NCBI GenBank assembly: GCA_026126105.1
Contig: JAHCJV010000018.1
Span: forward strand, 1-64,000
Reading direction: 5' to 3'
Origin: Enhydrobacter sp.
GTDB lineage: Bacteria; Pseudomonadota; Alphaproteobacteria; Reyranellales; Reyranellaceae
Length of the DNA stretch: 64,000 nucleotides
Made by a program: the position numbers and the translations under genes. The notes beneath the pieces are model-generated. The model worked only from the letters and a program-made list of their open reading frames with translations. It was not told where the DNA came from and did no database searches. Positions within the stretch are counted from its first letter, which is position 1. Each line of letters opens with the position of its first letter. Positions 27,964 through 37,793 of this stretch are shown here, one piece after another.

Positions 27964-28374
27964 TTACTCCGCGGCGTCCTTGGTCTCGTCCTTCTTGGCG
28001 GTCTTGGCGCGGTAGTCGGCGATTGCCGCCTTGATCGCGTCCTCGGCCAGGACCGAGCAGTGAATCTTCACCGGCGGCAAAGCCAGGTGCTTGGCGATGT
28101 CGGTGTTCTTGATCGTCTCGGCCTCGTCGATGGTCTTGCCCTTCACCCACTCGGTGACGAGCGAGCTGGACGCGATCGCCGAGCCGCAGCCGAAGGTCTT
28201 GAACTTGGCATCCTCGATCAGCCCCTCAGGGCTCACCTTGATCTGCAGCTTCATGACGTCCCCGCAAGCCGGCGCACCCACAAGGCCCGTCCCGACATCC
28301 TCGGAATTCTTGTCGAGCGACCCGATGTTGCGCGGGTTCTCGTAGTGATCGATCAGCTTTTCGCTATAGGCCAT
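27964..28374 (-). CDS. iscU: Fe-S scaffold protein IscU
   Basis: This 136-residue scaffold assembles [2Fe-2S] clusters from sulfur delivered by IscS. Ligands are Cys37 with Asp39 (APACGDVM), Cys63 (FGCGSAIASSS) and Cys106 (KIHCSVLAED). The HscA recognition motif LPPVK is at residues 99-103. A Lys/Glu-rich tail follows. It lies 25 bases after iscS. Confidence 0.96.
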   Translation of the reverse strand: MAYSEKLIDHYENPRNIGSLDKNSEDVGTGLVGAPACGDVMKLQIKVSPEGLIEDAKFKTFGCGSAIASSSLVTEWVKGKTIDEAETIKNTDIAKHLALPPVKIHCSVLAEDAIKAAIADYRAKTAKKDETKDAAE

Positions 28375-28399
28375 GACGCTCTCCTCGAATTCCTGGTTG

Positions 28400-29638
28400 C
28401 TAGTGGGCGGCCCACTCGATGGACTTGATGTCGATGCCTTCCTGGGACATCTCCCAGAGCGGGCTCATCTCGCGCAGCTTGGTCACCTGATGCACCAGAT
28501 CGGCGACCGCGGTATCGACTTCCTGCTCGGTCGTGAAGCGGCCGAGCCCGATACGCAGCGAGGTGTGCGCCATCTCCTCCTCGACGCCCAGCGCGCGCAG
28601 CACGTAGCTGGGCTCGAGCGAGGCCGAGGTGCAGGCCGAACCCGACGACACCGACAGGCCCTTGATGCCCATCATCAGCGACTCGCCCTCGACATGGGCG
28701 AAGCTGATGTTGAGATTGCCCGGAATGCGCTGCTCGAGGTCACCGTTGACGTAGATCTCCGGCAGCCTGGCGTGCAGGCCCTTCAGCATGCGCTCCTGCA
28801 GCTTCTTGAGCCGCTTGGCCTCGCCGTCCATCTCCTTCATGCAGATCTCGGCGGCCTCGCCCAGCCCGACGCAGAGCGGCGTCGGCAGGGTGCCCGAGCG
28901 GAAGCCGCGCTCCTGGCCACCGCCGACGATCAGCGGGACGAGACGGACACGCGGCTTGCGGCGAACGTAGAGAGCGCCGATGCCCTTGGGGCCGTAGATC
29001 TTGTGGCCCGAGATGCTCAGCAGGTCGATGTTCATCGCCTCGACATCGAGCGGAATCTTGCCGGCAGCCTGCGCCGCGTCGGTGTGGAAGAAGACCTTCT
29101 TCTCGCGGCAGATCTTGCCGATCTCGGCCAGCGGCTGGATTACGCCGATCTCGTTGTTCACAGCCATGATCGATACGACCACCGTCTTGTCGGTGATGGC
29201 GTCGCGCAGCACCTGAAGGTCGATCAGGCCGTTCTTCTGCACCGGCAGGTAGGTGACCTCGAAGCCGTTCTGCTCGAGATGGCGGCAGGTATCGAGCACG
29301 CATTTGTGCTCCGTCACGGTGGTGACAATGTGGTTCTTGCGGTCCTTGTAGAACTCGGCGACGCCACGGATGGCGAGATTGTTCGACTCGGTCGCGCCCG
29401 ACGTGAAGATGACTTCCTTCTCGTCCGCACCGATCAGCCTTGCGAGTTGGCCACGCGCCTTCTCGACACCCTCTTCCGCCTCCCAGCCATAGGAATGGCT
29501 GCGCGAATGCGGATTGCCGAACTTGTACGTAAAGTAGGGCATCATCGCTTCGAGGACGCGCGGGTCCATTGGCGTGGTGGCCTGGTAATCCAGGTAGATC
29601 GGCTGATCGTTGCGCCGGATCTGGGAAAACGCGTTCAT
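28400..29638 (-). CDS. iscS: Cysteine desulfurase IscS
   Basis: This 412-residue PLP enzyme converts cysteine to alanine and a persulfide for Fe-S clusters, tRNA thiolation and other pathways. The PLP lysine is Lys213 ([12 protein letters not shown]) and the persulfide cysteine is Cys336 in the long flexible loop [17 protein letters not shown] that defines group I enzymes. The C-terminus contains the IscU-binding tail. It is preceded by its own IscR-like box and candidate promoter within the end of the upstream desulfurase gene. Confidence 0.96.
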   Translation of the reverse strand: MNAFSQIRRNDQPIYLDYQATTPMDPRVLEAMMPYFTYKFGNPHSRSHSYGWEAEEGVEKARGQLARLIGADEKEVIFTSGATESNNLAIRGVAEFYKDRKNHIVTTVTEHKCVLDTCRHLEQNGFEVTYLPVQKNGLIDLQVLRDAITDKTVVVSIMAVNNEIGVIQPLAEIGKICREKKVFFHTDAAQAAGKIPLDVEAMNIDLLSISGHKIYGPKGIGALYVRRKPRVRLVPLIVGGGQERGFRSGTLPTPLCVGLGEAAEICMKEMDGEAKRLKKLQERMLKGLHARLPEIYVNGDLEQRIPGNLNISFAHVEGESLMMGIKGLSVSSGSACTSASLEPSYVLRALGVEEEMAHTSLRIGLGRFTTEQEVDTAVADLVHQVTKLREMSPLWEMSQEGIDIKSIEWAAH

Positions 29639-29656
29639 GCTAACCCCTTGAAATTC

Positions 29657-30772
29657 CTAGGCCGCGTGGGCTTGGGATAAATCCGAGTGCGTTACTCGGA
29701 TATATAGGCCCTTCCACGCGGCGATCAAGCAATCAATGTCCTCTGAAACCGTGTTCCAGCCCGAACTTATCCGGATCGCAGTCGCCGCTTCGGCAGGGTC
29801 CACGCCCATCGCCGTCAACACCGACGATCGCGTAACCTTGCCGGACGAACAGGCGGCGCCGGCGCTGACGCAGACTCCTGCCAGATCCAACGCCATGACC
29901 TGGGTTTCGGCCTTCACGCCCGGCATGGAAATGCAGGTCGTATTGGGCAGCCGCGGTACACCGGCGCCATAGACCGTTGCCGTGGGCGCGATGGCGCGCA
30001 GCCCGATCTCGATCCGGTCGCGTAGCGAAGCCACGTCAAGCCCGTCCCGTGAAGCCTCTGCCGCGGCGCCAAAGCCGACGATCCCGGCGACATTCTCGGT
30101 GCCGGCCCGACGATTCGATTCCTGGCTTCCACCCTTGCGGTCGGAAGCAAACGGGGCGTCGGCGCGCACCGCCAGGGCGCCGACGCCGGTCGGGCCGCCG
30201 AGCTTGTGGGCGGACAAGCTGAGATAGTCGACGCCCAGTCGATGCAGATCGAGAGGCACCTTGCCCGCGGCCTGAACGGCATCGCAGTGAACCAGAGCAC
30301 CCGCGACCCGGGCGAGGCGCACGATCTCGGCGATGGGCTGGAGGACGCCCGTCTCATTGTTCGCGAACATCACCGAAACCAGCGCAGGCTCGGAACCGGC
30401 CAGCATCCGCTCGAGCGCCGCGAGATCGACGACGCCGTTACGATCGACGGGAATGATCTCGGCCCGCGGCACCGCCTTAAGCACGCTCTCATGCTCGACG
30501 GCCGACACGAGTATCCGTTCGCGGTGCGTGCACGCCACGGCGATGTTGTTGGCCTCCGTGCCGCCGGAGGTGAAAATCACTTCGGATGGCAGCGCTCCCG
30601 CAAGCGCGGCCACCTGCCGGCGCGCGGCATCGACACGCCCCCGCGCGGCCCGGCCGGCGCGATGAACCGACGACGGATTGCCCCCTGCGCCCAGAGCCTC
30701 AAGCATGGCGTCGAGCACCGCCGGCCGCACCGGGCTGGTGGCATTATGATCGAGATACGCGAACGCGGGCAT
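29657..30772 (-). CDS. Second cysteine desulfurase (NifS/IscS-like)
   Basis: This 371-residue aminotransferase class V enzyme is encoded between iscR and iscS. Lys190 (LSAHKLGGPTG) should bind PLP, and Cys308 (SAGAACSSGKV) is the candidate persulfide residue. The loop around it is shorter than in the IscS of the same operon. The protein is clearly diverged from IscS, so it is not a recent duplication. A paralogous desulfurase next to iscS is known from other alphaproteobacteria, for example Rickettsia. It may have a separate acceptor, or support the same scaffold under stress. The last 15 codons overlap an IscR-like box. Confidence 0.92.
   Translation of the reverse strand: MPAFAYLDHNATSPVRPAVLDAMLEALGAGGNPSSVHRAGRAARGRVDAARRQVAALAGALPSEVIFTSGGTEANNIAVACTHRERILVSAVEHESVLKAVPRAEIIPVDRNGVVDLAALERMLAGSEPALVSVMFANNETGVLQPIAEIVRLARVAGALVHCDAVQAAGKVPLDLHRLGVDYLSLSAHKLGGPTGVGALAVRADAPFASDRKGGSQESNRRAGTENVAGIVGFGAAAEASRDGLDVASLRDRIEIGLRAIAPTATVYGAGVPRLPNTTCISMPGVKAETQVMALDLAGVCVSAGAACSSGKVTRSSVLTAMGVDPAEAATAIRISSGWNTVSEDIDCLIAAWKGLYIRVTHSDLSQAHAA
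29679..29728 (-). promoter_or_regulatory. Internal IscR type-1-like box and promoter before iscS
   Basis: At 29679-29703 the minus strand reads ATATCCGAGT, five bases, then ACTCGGATTT. The central part is a perfect inverted repeat with 8-base arms and a 5-base spacer (29681-29701), the same 10-5-10 layout as the E. coli IscR type 1 site (ATASYYGACT and AGTCRRSTAT). TTGATC (29723-29728) lies 16-18 bases upstream of TATATATC, so a promoter overlaps the box. It is inside the 3' end of the upstream desulfurase gene and 41 bases before the iscS ATG. Confidence 0.55.
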
Positions 30773-30784
30773 CGGCTGGCCTGA

Positions 30785-31258
30785 TCAGCTGGCAGCGGCC
30801 ATCGTGTCGGAATTCGCGGGCGTCGGTGCCTCGACGATGCGCGGGGCCAGCTTTCGCTCCAGCACGTCATGCAGGCTGACGGAACTGAGGAAGACGTGGA
30901 TCTGATTGCCCAGCTCTTCCCACAGGTCGTGCGTCAGGCACTTGCTCCGATCCGCGCGACAGCCGGACTGCCCCATCTCGGTGCAGCGCGTCGCCTTGAT
31001 CGGTTCGTCGACAGCCAGAATGATTTCCGAAACACGGGTTTCGGCCGAGCCGCGCGCGAGGCGATAGCCACCGCCCGGACCGCGCACGCTCTTCACCAGT
31101 TCGGCACGGCGCAGGCGCGCAAAAAGCTGCTCCAGATAGGATAAAGAAATCTCCTGACGGGCGGCGATGTCCGACAGGGATACGGGCTTGGCCTGGGCAT
31201 GACGGGCCAGGTCGACCATCGCCATGACCGCATAACGGCCCTTGGTGCTGAGCTTCAC
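30785..31258 (-). CDS. iscR: Fe-S cluster-sensing regulator IscR (Rrf2 family)
   Basis: This 157-residue winged-helix regulator starts MKLSTKGRYAVMAMVDLA and contains the wing motif GPGGGYRLAR. The cluster ligands are Cys92, Cys100 and Cys107 with His110 (KCLTH); spacing is seven and six residues between cysteines, slightly longer than the five and five of E. coli IscR. With [2Fe-2S] bound it should repress the isc operon from the type-1-like site upstream. It is the first gene of the operon, 12 bases before the second desulfurase. RirA and NsrR relatives were considered, but operon context favours IscR. Confidence 0.94.
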   Translation of the reverse strand: MKLSTKGRYAVMAMVDLARHAQAKPVSLSDIAARQEISLSYLEQLFARLRRAELVKSVRGPGGGYRLARGSAETRVSEIILAVDEPIKATRCTEMGQSGCRADRSKCLTHDLWEELGNQIHVFLSSVSLHDVLERKLAPRIVEAPTPANSDTMAAAS

Positions 31259-31355
31259 AGCATCCTCCTCCGCCTAAAGTTCTTGAAAACAAAGGCGTTG
31301 CTACGATATTCCAGCCCCCCGGACAGGGTTCTGGGAAAACCAACTCGTCTGCTCA

Positions 31356-31388
31356 GATTTAATAAACCCGAGTAGGCGGGTCAAGTAT
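31356..31388 (-). promoter_or_regulatory. iscR promoter with IscR type-1-like operator
   Basis: The minus strand at 31364-31388 reads ATACTTGACC, five bases, ACTCGGGTTT, matching 17 of 20 half-site positions of the E. coli IscR type 1 consensus with the same spacing. It contains the candidate -35 TTGACC (31379-31384), with TAAATC (31356-31361) 17 bases downstream as -10. The box over the -35 region suggests autorepression by cluster-loaded IscR. A weaker inverted repeat (31352-31372) overlaps the -10. Confidence 0.65.
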
Positions 31389-31471
31389 CAAGATTCCTGC
31401 CCGATTTGCAGCTGTCGGCCCCAACCCGGCGGTCCGAGGCGGCCAAAAACGACAAAGAAACCGGAGACTCT

Positions 31472-32146
31472 ATGCCTGACGTGATGTTCATCGGCCCAGA
31501 GGGGCGCCTCGAAGGCCGCTATCACCAGAGCAAAGAAGAACACGCGCCGATCGCGCTCATCCTCCATCCTCACCCGCAATATGGCGGGACGATGAACCAC
31601 AAGGTCGTCTTCTCGCTATTCCACGTGTTCGTCAGCCGCGGTTTCTCGGTACTCCGCTTCAACACGCGCGGCGTGGGTCGCAGCCAGGGCCGGTTCGACA
31701 ACGGCATGGGCGAACTGTCCGATGCCGCTGCGGCACTCGACTGGCTGCAGGCGATGAACGCCGACGCCAAGTCGTGCTGGATCGCCGGTTATTCGTTCGG
31801 CGCCTGGATCGGCATGCAGCTTCTGATGCGCCGTCCCGAAATCGACTGCTTCATCTCGGTGGCGCCGCCGGCGAACTCCTACGATTTCAATTTCCTCGCC
31901 CCCTGCCCCTCCTCCGGCCTGATCGTCGGCGCGGAGAGGGACGAGGTCGTGCCGCTCGCCGACATCCAGAAGCTGGTCGCCCGGCTGTCGCTGCAGAAGG
32001 GCATCACGGTCGAGTCGCGCACCATCAAGGGCGCCAATCACTTCTTCCACGACTCGCTCGACACGCTCGCGGTCGAAGTCGACAAATATGTACAGAAGTG
32101 CCTGATCACGCCGCCCGGCCGCGCCACGAGCAACAAGGAACCGTAA
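31472..32146 (+). CDS. Alpha/beta hydrolase (COG2945-type)
   Basis: This 224-residue hydrolase has the oxyanion segment LHPHPQYGGTMNHKVV near residues 32-47, the nucleophile elbow GYSFGA (Ser near 110), a catalytic aspartate in GAERDEVVPL and histidine in KGANHFFHD. COG2945 members are small cytosolic esterases of unknown substrate. ATG 31472 with GGAGA upstream is taken as the start; the extra upstream frame lies in the iscR control region. It is transcribed away from iscR, a neighbourhood often seen in alphaproteobacteria. Confidence 0.88.
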   Translation: MPDVMFIGPEGRLEGRYHQSKEEHAPIALILHPHPQYGGTMNHKVVFSLFHVFVSRGFSVLRFNTRGVGRSQGRFDNGMGELSDAAAALDWLQAMNADAKSCWIAGYSFGAWIGMQLLMRRPEIDCFISVAPPANSYDFNFLAPCPSSGLIVGAERDEVVPLADIQKLVARLSLQKGITVESRTIKGANHFFHDSLDTLAVEVDKYVQKCLITPPGRATSNKEP

Positions 32147-32187
32147 CTCCGGCGTCCCTCGTCGAATCGGGACGGCGCGGTGTGGTG

Positions 32188-33273
32188 TCAGGACGGTAGA
32201 TGGAGCCGCCCGCCGGTCGCCGGCTGCGATACGCCCGTCGTCGTCGGATAGGTGAGAGGCAGGCCGCGTAGCGAGCGCACGGCAAGAAAGCCAAAGGCTT
32301 GCGCCTCGAGCGCGTCGCCATCCCAGCCGAGCGCGGGGGCCAGGATCACCGGGTTGCGCGTCTCCTCCGCGATGGCGGCGACCAATGTCGGATTGCGCGC
32401 ACCACCGCCGGTGATGATCCATTGCCTTGCCGGTGCCGGAAAGTGGCAGGCCGCCAGGGCGAGCGCGCGAGCGGTGGCACGCGTCAGCGTTGCCGCACCG
32501 TCAGCCACAGAAAGGCCTTCCACCCAACCCTCGTTGAAATCCCCCCGGTCGAGCGACTTGGGCGGCATGCGCGCAAAATACCGATGCTCGGTCCAACGCT
32601 CCAGCCGTGCCCGATCGACCTTGCCGCTTGCCGCGAGCCCGCCGTCGCGATCGAAGCGCTGGCCCGCGCGCCGCGCGCACCAGTCGTCGAGCGGCCCGTT
32701 ACCCGGTCCAGTATCGAACGCAAGGAGCTGGTCGCCTTCGCCTATCCAGGTAACGTTCGCCACGCCACCGATATTCGCCACGGCGACGGGCCGGGCGAGG
32801 TCGTGCGCGAGGGCTGCATGAAACACCGGCACCAAGGGGGCCCCCTGCCCGCCCGCCGCAACATCGGCGCTGCGCAGGTCGTTCACGACGCGTATGCCGA
32901 GCGATCTCGCAAGCAGGGAGCCATCCCCCAGCTGCCAGGTAAAGCGCCGCTCGGGCCGATGCGTGATCGTCTGACCGTGAAAGCCGACGATGTCGATCGA
33001 GGAGATCGGGACTCCGTTTGCCGAAGACCACTCCGCGACGGCGTCGACGTGCGCCTCCGTCACGGCACGCTCTGCGGCGGCAGTGACCATGTTGGGCCGA
33101 TCGGCGCCAAAGGCAGCCCGGATCACACGGCGGACCTTCTCGGGATAGGTGACCGTCAAGGTGGGCCCGAACGAGGCGATCCGCTCGCCGTCGGTCTCCA
33201 GCAAGGCGACATCGACGCCATCGACCGACGTGCCGCTCATCAGACCGAGGGTCCGAAGGAAAGATGATGACAT
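32188..33273 (-). CDS. anmK: Anhydro-N-acetylmuramic acid kinase
   Basis: This 361-residue kinase recycles peptidoglycan by converting 1,6-anhydro-MurNAc and ATP to MurNAc 6-phosphate. It starts with the family hallmark [21 protein letters not shown], contains the sugar/phosphate segment [13 protein letters not shown] and the ATP site [10 protein letters not shown] near residues 294-303. Length is normal. It is divergent from tyrS with a gap of only 54 bases. Confidence 0.95.
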   Translation of the reverse strand: MSSSFLRTLGLMSGTSVDGVDVALLETDGERIASFGPTLTVTYPEKVRRVIRAAFGADRPNMVTAAAERAVTEAHVDAVAEWSSANGVPISSIDIVGFHGQTITHRPERRFTWQLGDGSLLARSLGIRVVNDLRSADVAAGGQGAPLVPVFHAALAHDLARPVAVANIGGVANVTWIGEGDQLLAFDTGPGNGPLDDWCARRAGQRFDRDGGLAASGKVDRARLERWTEHRYFARMPPKSLDRGDFNEGWVEGLSVADGAATLTRATARALALAACHFPAPARQWIITGGGARNPTLVAAIAEETRNPVILAPALGWDGDALEAQAFGFLAVRSLRGLPLTYPTTTGVSQPATGGRLHLPS

Positions 33274-33327
33274 GCCGGGAATGTGTTACACCCGCGGCCC
33301 TTTACGGACAAATTGCCGGGCGGAGAG

Positions 33328-34581
33328 ATGGCGGCCTTCAAGTCGGACTTCATGCAGATCGTGCACGAGCGCGGCATGGTGCATCAGTGCAGCGATGCCG
33401 CGCGTCTCGACGAGCTGCTGTCGAGCGGCATCCGCACGGCCTATATCGGGTTCGACTGCACCGCCGATTCCCTTCACGTCGGACATCTGCTGCAGATCAT
33501 GCTGCTGCGCTGGTGGCAGAAGGCCGGTCACAAGCCGATCGCCCTGATGGGCGGAGGCACGACCAAGGTCGGCGATCCGTCCGGCCGCGACGAGACGCGT
33601 CAGCTTCTCACGACCGACCAGATCGATGCCAACATGGCCAAGATCAAGCTCAGCTTCTCGAATTACCTGACATTCGGCACCGGCCCGACCGATGCGGTGA
33701 TGGCTAACAACGCCGAATGGCTCGACACCCTGCTCTACATTCCCCTGTTGCGCGACGTCGGCCGGCACTTCTCGGTCAACCGCATGCTGACGATGGATTC
33801 GGTGAAGCTCAGGCTGGATCGCGACCAGCCGCTCAGCTTCCTCGAATTCAACTACATGATCCTCCAGTCGTACGACTACGTGGAGCTGTTCAAGCGCCAC
33901 AACTGCATCCTGCAGATGGGCGGCTCGGACCAATGGGGCAATATCGTCATGGGCGCCGACCTCGGCCGCCGCATGGCCGGTGCCGAGCTGTTCGCGCTGA
34001 CCTCACCCCTCCTCGCCACCGCCTCCGGCGCCAAGATGGGCAAGACCGCCGCCGGCGCGGTATGGCTCAATCCCGAGCGGCTGACCCCGTACGACTTCTG
34101 GCAATACTGGCGCAATACCGAGGACGCCGATGTCGGCCGTTTTCTCAAGATCTTCACCGAGCTGCCGCTGCCGGAGATCGCCCGCCTGGAGGCGTTGCAG
34201 GGCCAGGAGATCAACGAGGCGAAGAAGATCCTCGCGACCGAGGTGACGAAGCTCGCTCATGGTGACGCTGCGGCGATGCAGGCGGTCGAAACGGCGCGAC
34301 GCACTTTCGAGGAAGGCGGCAAGGCCGATACCCTGCCGACGGTCGAGGTGCCACGTGCGCAGCTCGCCGCCGGGCTGGCCGCGTTCGAGCTGTTCCATCA
34401 GGCTGGCCTCGCCGAGAGTCGCACCGAGGCGCGCAAGCTGATCAAGGGCGGCGGCGGCCGGCTGAACGACAAGCCGATCGCCTCGGATACGTCCGTGATC
34501 AACGTCAACGACCTCGGTCCGGATGGCACGCTGAAACTGTCCGCGGGGCGCAAGCGCCACGTGCTGGTCCGCGCCGCGTAG
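33328..34581 (+). CDS. tyrS: Tyrosyl-tRNA synthetase
   Basis: This 417-residue class I synthetase charges tRNA-Tyr. The HIGH motif is HVGH (residues 50-53), the tyrosine pocket includes [12 protein letters not shown] and [10 protein letters not shown], and KMSKS appears as KMGKT (236-240). The C-terminal S4-like RNA-binding domain includes [26 protein letters not shown] 33328 follows GGCGGAGAG directly; an ATG 15 codons earlier is possible. The gene ends 12 bases from the convergent AsmA-like gene. Confidence 0.95.
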   Translation: MAAFKSDFMQIVHERGMVHQCSDAARLDELLSSGIRTAYIGFDCTADSLHVGHLLQIMLLRWWQKAGHKPIALMGGGTTKVGDPSGRDETRQLLTTDQIDANMAKIKLSFSNYLTFGTGPTDAVMANNAEWLDTLLYIPLLRDVGRHFSVNRMLTMDSVKLRLDRDQPLSFLEFNYMILQSYDYVELFKRHNCILQMGGSDQWGNIVMGADLGRRMAGAELFALTSPLLATASGAKMGKTAAGAVWLNPERLTPYDFWQYWRNTEDADVGRFLKIFTELPLPEIARLEALQGQEINEAKKILATEVTKLAHGDAAAMQAVETARRTFEEGGKADTLPTVEVPRAQLAAGLAAFELFHQAGLAESRTEARKLIKGGGGRLNDKPIASDTSVINVNDLGPDGTLKLSAGRKRHVLVRAA

Positions 34582-34593
34582 AGCCCTCCGACC

Positions 34594-37500
34594 TCAGGGC
34601 GCGCGGCTGCCCGGCGTCTCGGCGTTCGATGGCGCCGCCGGCGCGCCGCCGATGAACAACTCGCGCAACGCTCCCGGAGTCATCGCGGCCATCACGTTGA
34701 CGTCGGTCTGGAGCGCGTCGAGCGGCCCCTCGAGCCGGTAGGAAATCGCGAACACCCCGCCGTTCTTGCCGCCGGTCAGGAGTGGGCCGAGCAGGGGTAC
34801 GTTCGACAAGAGATTGTTGAGAGCAAAGCCCGGCACGACGATGCCGCGCAAATTCGCATGGTCGGTCGCGAGGTCGATGACGCCGGCAGTCGTCAGCCCG
34901 ATCGACTTGCCGGAGGTGTGACCGTCCTTGAGCTCGATGCGATCGCCGATCTTGGTAACCGACGCTTCGAGACCGTCGAACTGCTGCAGCGCGTCGCCGG
35001 CCCGGTTCAGCCCGTCGATGGCGGAATTGAGCGTGCCGACCTCGGCTCGGGGCGTCACCTTCTCCAGACGATAGGGTCCGATCTTCAGCTGGCCGGTCAG
35101 CGGGATCGTCGCGAACGTGTCGTCGAACTGGCCGCGAAAATCGAGATAGCCTCCGACCATCCCGTCGAGCCAGCCGGTCTCCTTCAGCAGGGCGCCGAAA
35201 TCGGCGACGTAGACGTTGATGTTGCGGCCCGGCCCGGCGGGCGTGATCCGGACGGTGCCCCCCTTGCCGGCGCCGATCGTGAGCTCGGCCGCCGTCATCC
35301 TGTCGCCGGAGAGGTCCAGCCGTCCGTTCAAGGCGCCCAGGCTGCCTTCGGCCAGGACGACGCGATCGAGGTGAACCGTGAAGCGCGTGTTCTCGCGCGC
35401 TGCCGCCGCGGCGCCCCCGGGAGCCGTCTTCGCGATATCGTCGCGCGCCCTGAGCGCCTGGCGCACGCGCGCCAGTTCGAGCGAACGGCCGCGCAAGGTG
35501 ATCGCTACCCCGCCCGCGATCCGTCGCCATTCGGCGGACATGTCGGTCCGGCCGAGGACGAACTGGCTCACCGATATCTGCTGGATCGCGCCGTCCGCGC
35601 CAACCCGTACCTGCCCCTTGGCAGAGAGGCCACTGCCCCGCCCCTCGATATCCGCAGTCGTCAGCTTGGCACCGGCCGCGAACTTCAATCCGAGCGTAAG
35701 CTGGCCTTCCGCGCCGGCTTCCTTCGTCCAGCCGAGCGGCGCCAGCGCGACCTTGGCTCCTTTGAGGTCGATGCGTCCCTGCAGGTCGCTCGTCCCGTTC
35801 TGGCTGGTCTGGTAGACGAGGCTGGTCACGCCGAGCGCGCCGGAGACATAGGGGTCCACCGACGGAAATCCCGCCTTGGCGATCAGCGTCGCGGGAATCG
35901 TGCCCTTCAGTTCGTAGCGCTGTCGGTAAGGCGCGCGCGGTGCGAACTGCTCGCGCCAGGCGATGTCCACGACACTGCCGTCCAGCTTGCCCGTCCCCGT
36001 GACGGCGAGCTGCGAGTTGCCATAGACCAGCCTGGCTGCGGCATCCGTCAAGTCGACGGCTCCGATCACGCTCTTGAGCGAGAAGCCCGACAAGGCCGCC
36101 TCTGCCTTGACCTCGATGTCGGACACGGCAAGCGCATTCAACAGCGGAAATGCGAGGGCAAGATCGATGGCGACGTCTCCGCCCAACCGCTTGGGATCGT
36201 AGAGCGCATCGCGCTGCAGGCCGAGCTTGGGTCGAGCGAGCAGCGCCATGACCGCCGGCGCCGGTCCGGTGATCGGAATCCGCATCGACGCGTGCTGGGT
36301 CGGACCATCGAGACCCGTCAGTTCGACGGTGGCGCCCGCCACGCCCAATCCGACGGCCGTCGCCCCCGCGATGTCGAAGCGCAGGACGCTGCCCTCGAAG
36401 CGCCCCTTGCCGGACAGATTCTTCAACTCGGGCATATGAGCCATGTAATGGACAGTCATGCCGCGGTAATCGAGGGAGGCGACAGTCCGATCGACCGAAA
36501 GCCGGGAGAGGTCGTCGGCGGGTGCGCTGAGGTCGAACTCGCCCGCGAGATCGATGGTGCCGCCGCTTACATTCGCCAGCGCCCATTCGCGTCCGCCCGG
36601 AGCAAGCGGGAGCGGCCAGTAGTCGCCGATCTTGTCGACCGGGATCTCCTTGATCTCGGCCCGCCCGCTGAAGGTTTGCCCGTGCTCCGTACGCAGGCCG
36701 GTGCCGGTCATGGAAACCTTCGGGCCATCCAGGTCGATCGTGATGTGGTCGATACGCGCCGTGTGCGAAGCGGCATCGACATGCGCCATCGCGTGAACCG
36801 ACCGGACCTGCTGGGGAGCGGCAAGTATCCCCGGCAGCGTAATGGTGCCGGCACCGGCGGTGACTTCCAGCGCGATGCTGCGAATGTCTCCTTCGCCGCT
36901 CGCTTCGATTCGCAATCGGCCGGACAGGGCGATGTCGACCCCGCGAAGCAGCGCCACATCGTCCGACAGGGGAGCCAGCGACAACGGCTTGAATCCATCG
37001 ATGCTCGCTTCGGCCGAGATGCGGCTGCGGTCGCGGCCATAGGTACCCGAGAGCCGCACTTCCACCGGGCTGTCGAGGGCGCCGCTGAACCGCGCGCTGG
37101 CCGAAACAACGACGCCCGCCTGATCGCGCTGAAGGCGCGCGCGGGCGTTCGGGGCGATCCATATCAGACCCGTGGAGATGTCACGCAGCGAGACGCGGGC
37201 ATTTGTCACTTCGACGGTATCGAGCTGCCCCAGCAGCGAATTGTTGTTGTGCTCGGCCAGGAGCTGTTCGACCAGCAGGGTCACGAACTCGCCCTGTGTG
37301 TTGGAGTCGGACTCCGCCAGCACGCGCTTCAGCATCCCGCCATCCCGCGTAATCCCCACGTCGAGTGTCGGGCGATCGACCACGATGGACGTCGGGAGGA
37401 GCTGACCGCGCACGACACTGCGCGGGTCGAAGGACAGCGCGACGCTGGGCGCCGTGGCAATCTCCTCGTGCTCCGCGTTCCTCACATGGAGCCCTGCGAA

Positions 37501-37731
37501 GACGACCCGAATCGGCTCCCTCAGGCCGCCCCATTCGGCATAAAGCCGGTCGGCATCGACGCGTACCCGCCCGTCGGGCGTGTCGTACTCGGTCAAAAAA
37601 CGTGGCTTCAGGAAGTCGAGATCGATCGGGCCTGCCATCAGACGAAGTGTGCAGGCCGTCGTCACCACCGCTGCCAGGATGGCGACACCCGTCACCATGC
37701 GTGCGCAAATCCGAAATGTCCGTTTGACCAA
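34594..37731 (-). CDS. Large AsmA/YhdP-like envelope protein
   Basis: This protein of about 1045 residues has one N-terminal signal anchor (MVTGVAILAAVVTTACTLRLMAGPIDLDFLKP), then a DUF3971-type region and a C-terminal AsmA-like domain (GDRIELKDGHTSGKSIGLTTAGVIDLATDHANLRGIVVP). Repetitive beta strands throughout suggest the long hydrophobic groove of AsmA/TamB/YhdP proteins, which carry phospholipids between membranes. No ATG has a good ribosome binding site; TTG 37731 (GGAAG nine bases upstream) gives a basic KRTFRICAR leader, and ATG 37698 is the alternative. It is divergent from glnE. Confidence 0.88.
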   Translation of the reverse strand: MVKRTFRICARMVTGVAILAAVVTTACTLRLMAGPIDLDFLKPRFLTEYDTPDGRVRVDADRLYAEWGGLREPIRVVFAGLHVRNAEHEEIATAPSVALSFDPRSVVRGQLLPTSIVVDRPTLDVGITRDGGMLKRVLAESDSNTQGEFVTLLVEQLLAEHNNNSLLGQLDTVEVTNARVSLRDISTGLIWIAPNARARLQRDQAGVVVSASARFSGALDSPVEVRLSGTYGRDRSRISAEASIDGFKPLSLAPLSDDVALLRGVDIALSGRLRIEASGEGDIRSIALEVTAGAGTITLPGILAAPQQVRSVHAMAHVDAASHTARIDHITIDLDGPKVSMTGTGLRTEHGQTFSGRAEIKEIPVDKIGDYWPLPLAPGGREWALANVSGGTIDLAGEFDLSAPADDLSRLSVDRTVASLDYRGMTVHYMAHMPELKNLSGKGRFEGSVLRFDIAGATAVGLGVAGATVELTGLDGPTQHASMRIPITGPAPAVMALLARPKLGLQRDALYDPKRLGGDVAIDLALAFPLLNALAVSDIEVKAEAALSGFSLKSVIGAVDLTDAAARLVYGNSQLAVTGTGKLDGSVVDIAWREQFAPRAPYRQRYELKGTIPATLIAKAGFPSVDPYVSGALGVTSLVYQTSQNGTSDLQGRIDLKGAKVALAPLGWTKEAGAEGQLTLGLKFAAGAKLTTADIEGRGSGLSAKGQVRVGADGAIQQISVSQFVLGRTDMSAEWRRIAGGVAITLRGRSLELARVRQALRARDDIAKTAPGGAAAAARENTRFTVHLDRVVLAEGSLGALNGRLDLSGDRMTAAELTIGAGKGGTVRITPAGPGRNINVYVADFGALLKETGWLDGMVGGYLDFRGQFDDTFATIPLTGQLKIGPYRLEKVTPRAEVGTLNSAIDGLNRAGDALQQFDGLEASVTKIGDRIELKDGHTSGKSIGLTTAGVIDLATDHANLRGIVVPGFALNNLLSNVPLLGPLLTGGKNGGVFAISYRLEGPLDALQTDVNVMAAMTPGALRELFIGGAPAAPSNAETPGSRAP

Positions 37732-37793
37732 TGCCCGATACTTCCGCGTTGACCGATGGCGGCCGCGCTGCAATCTAGCGGCCGAAACCTCAC

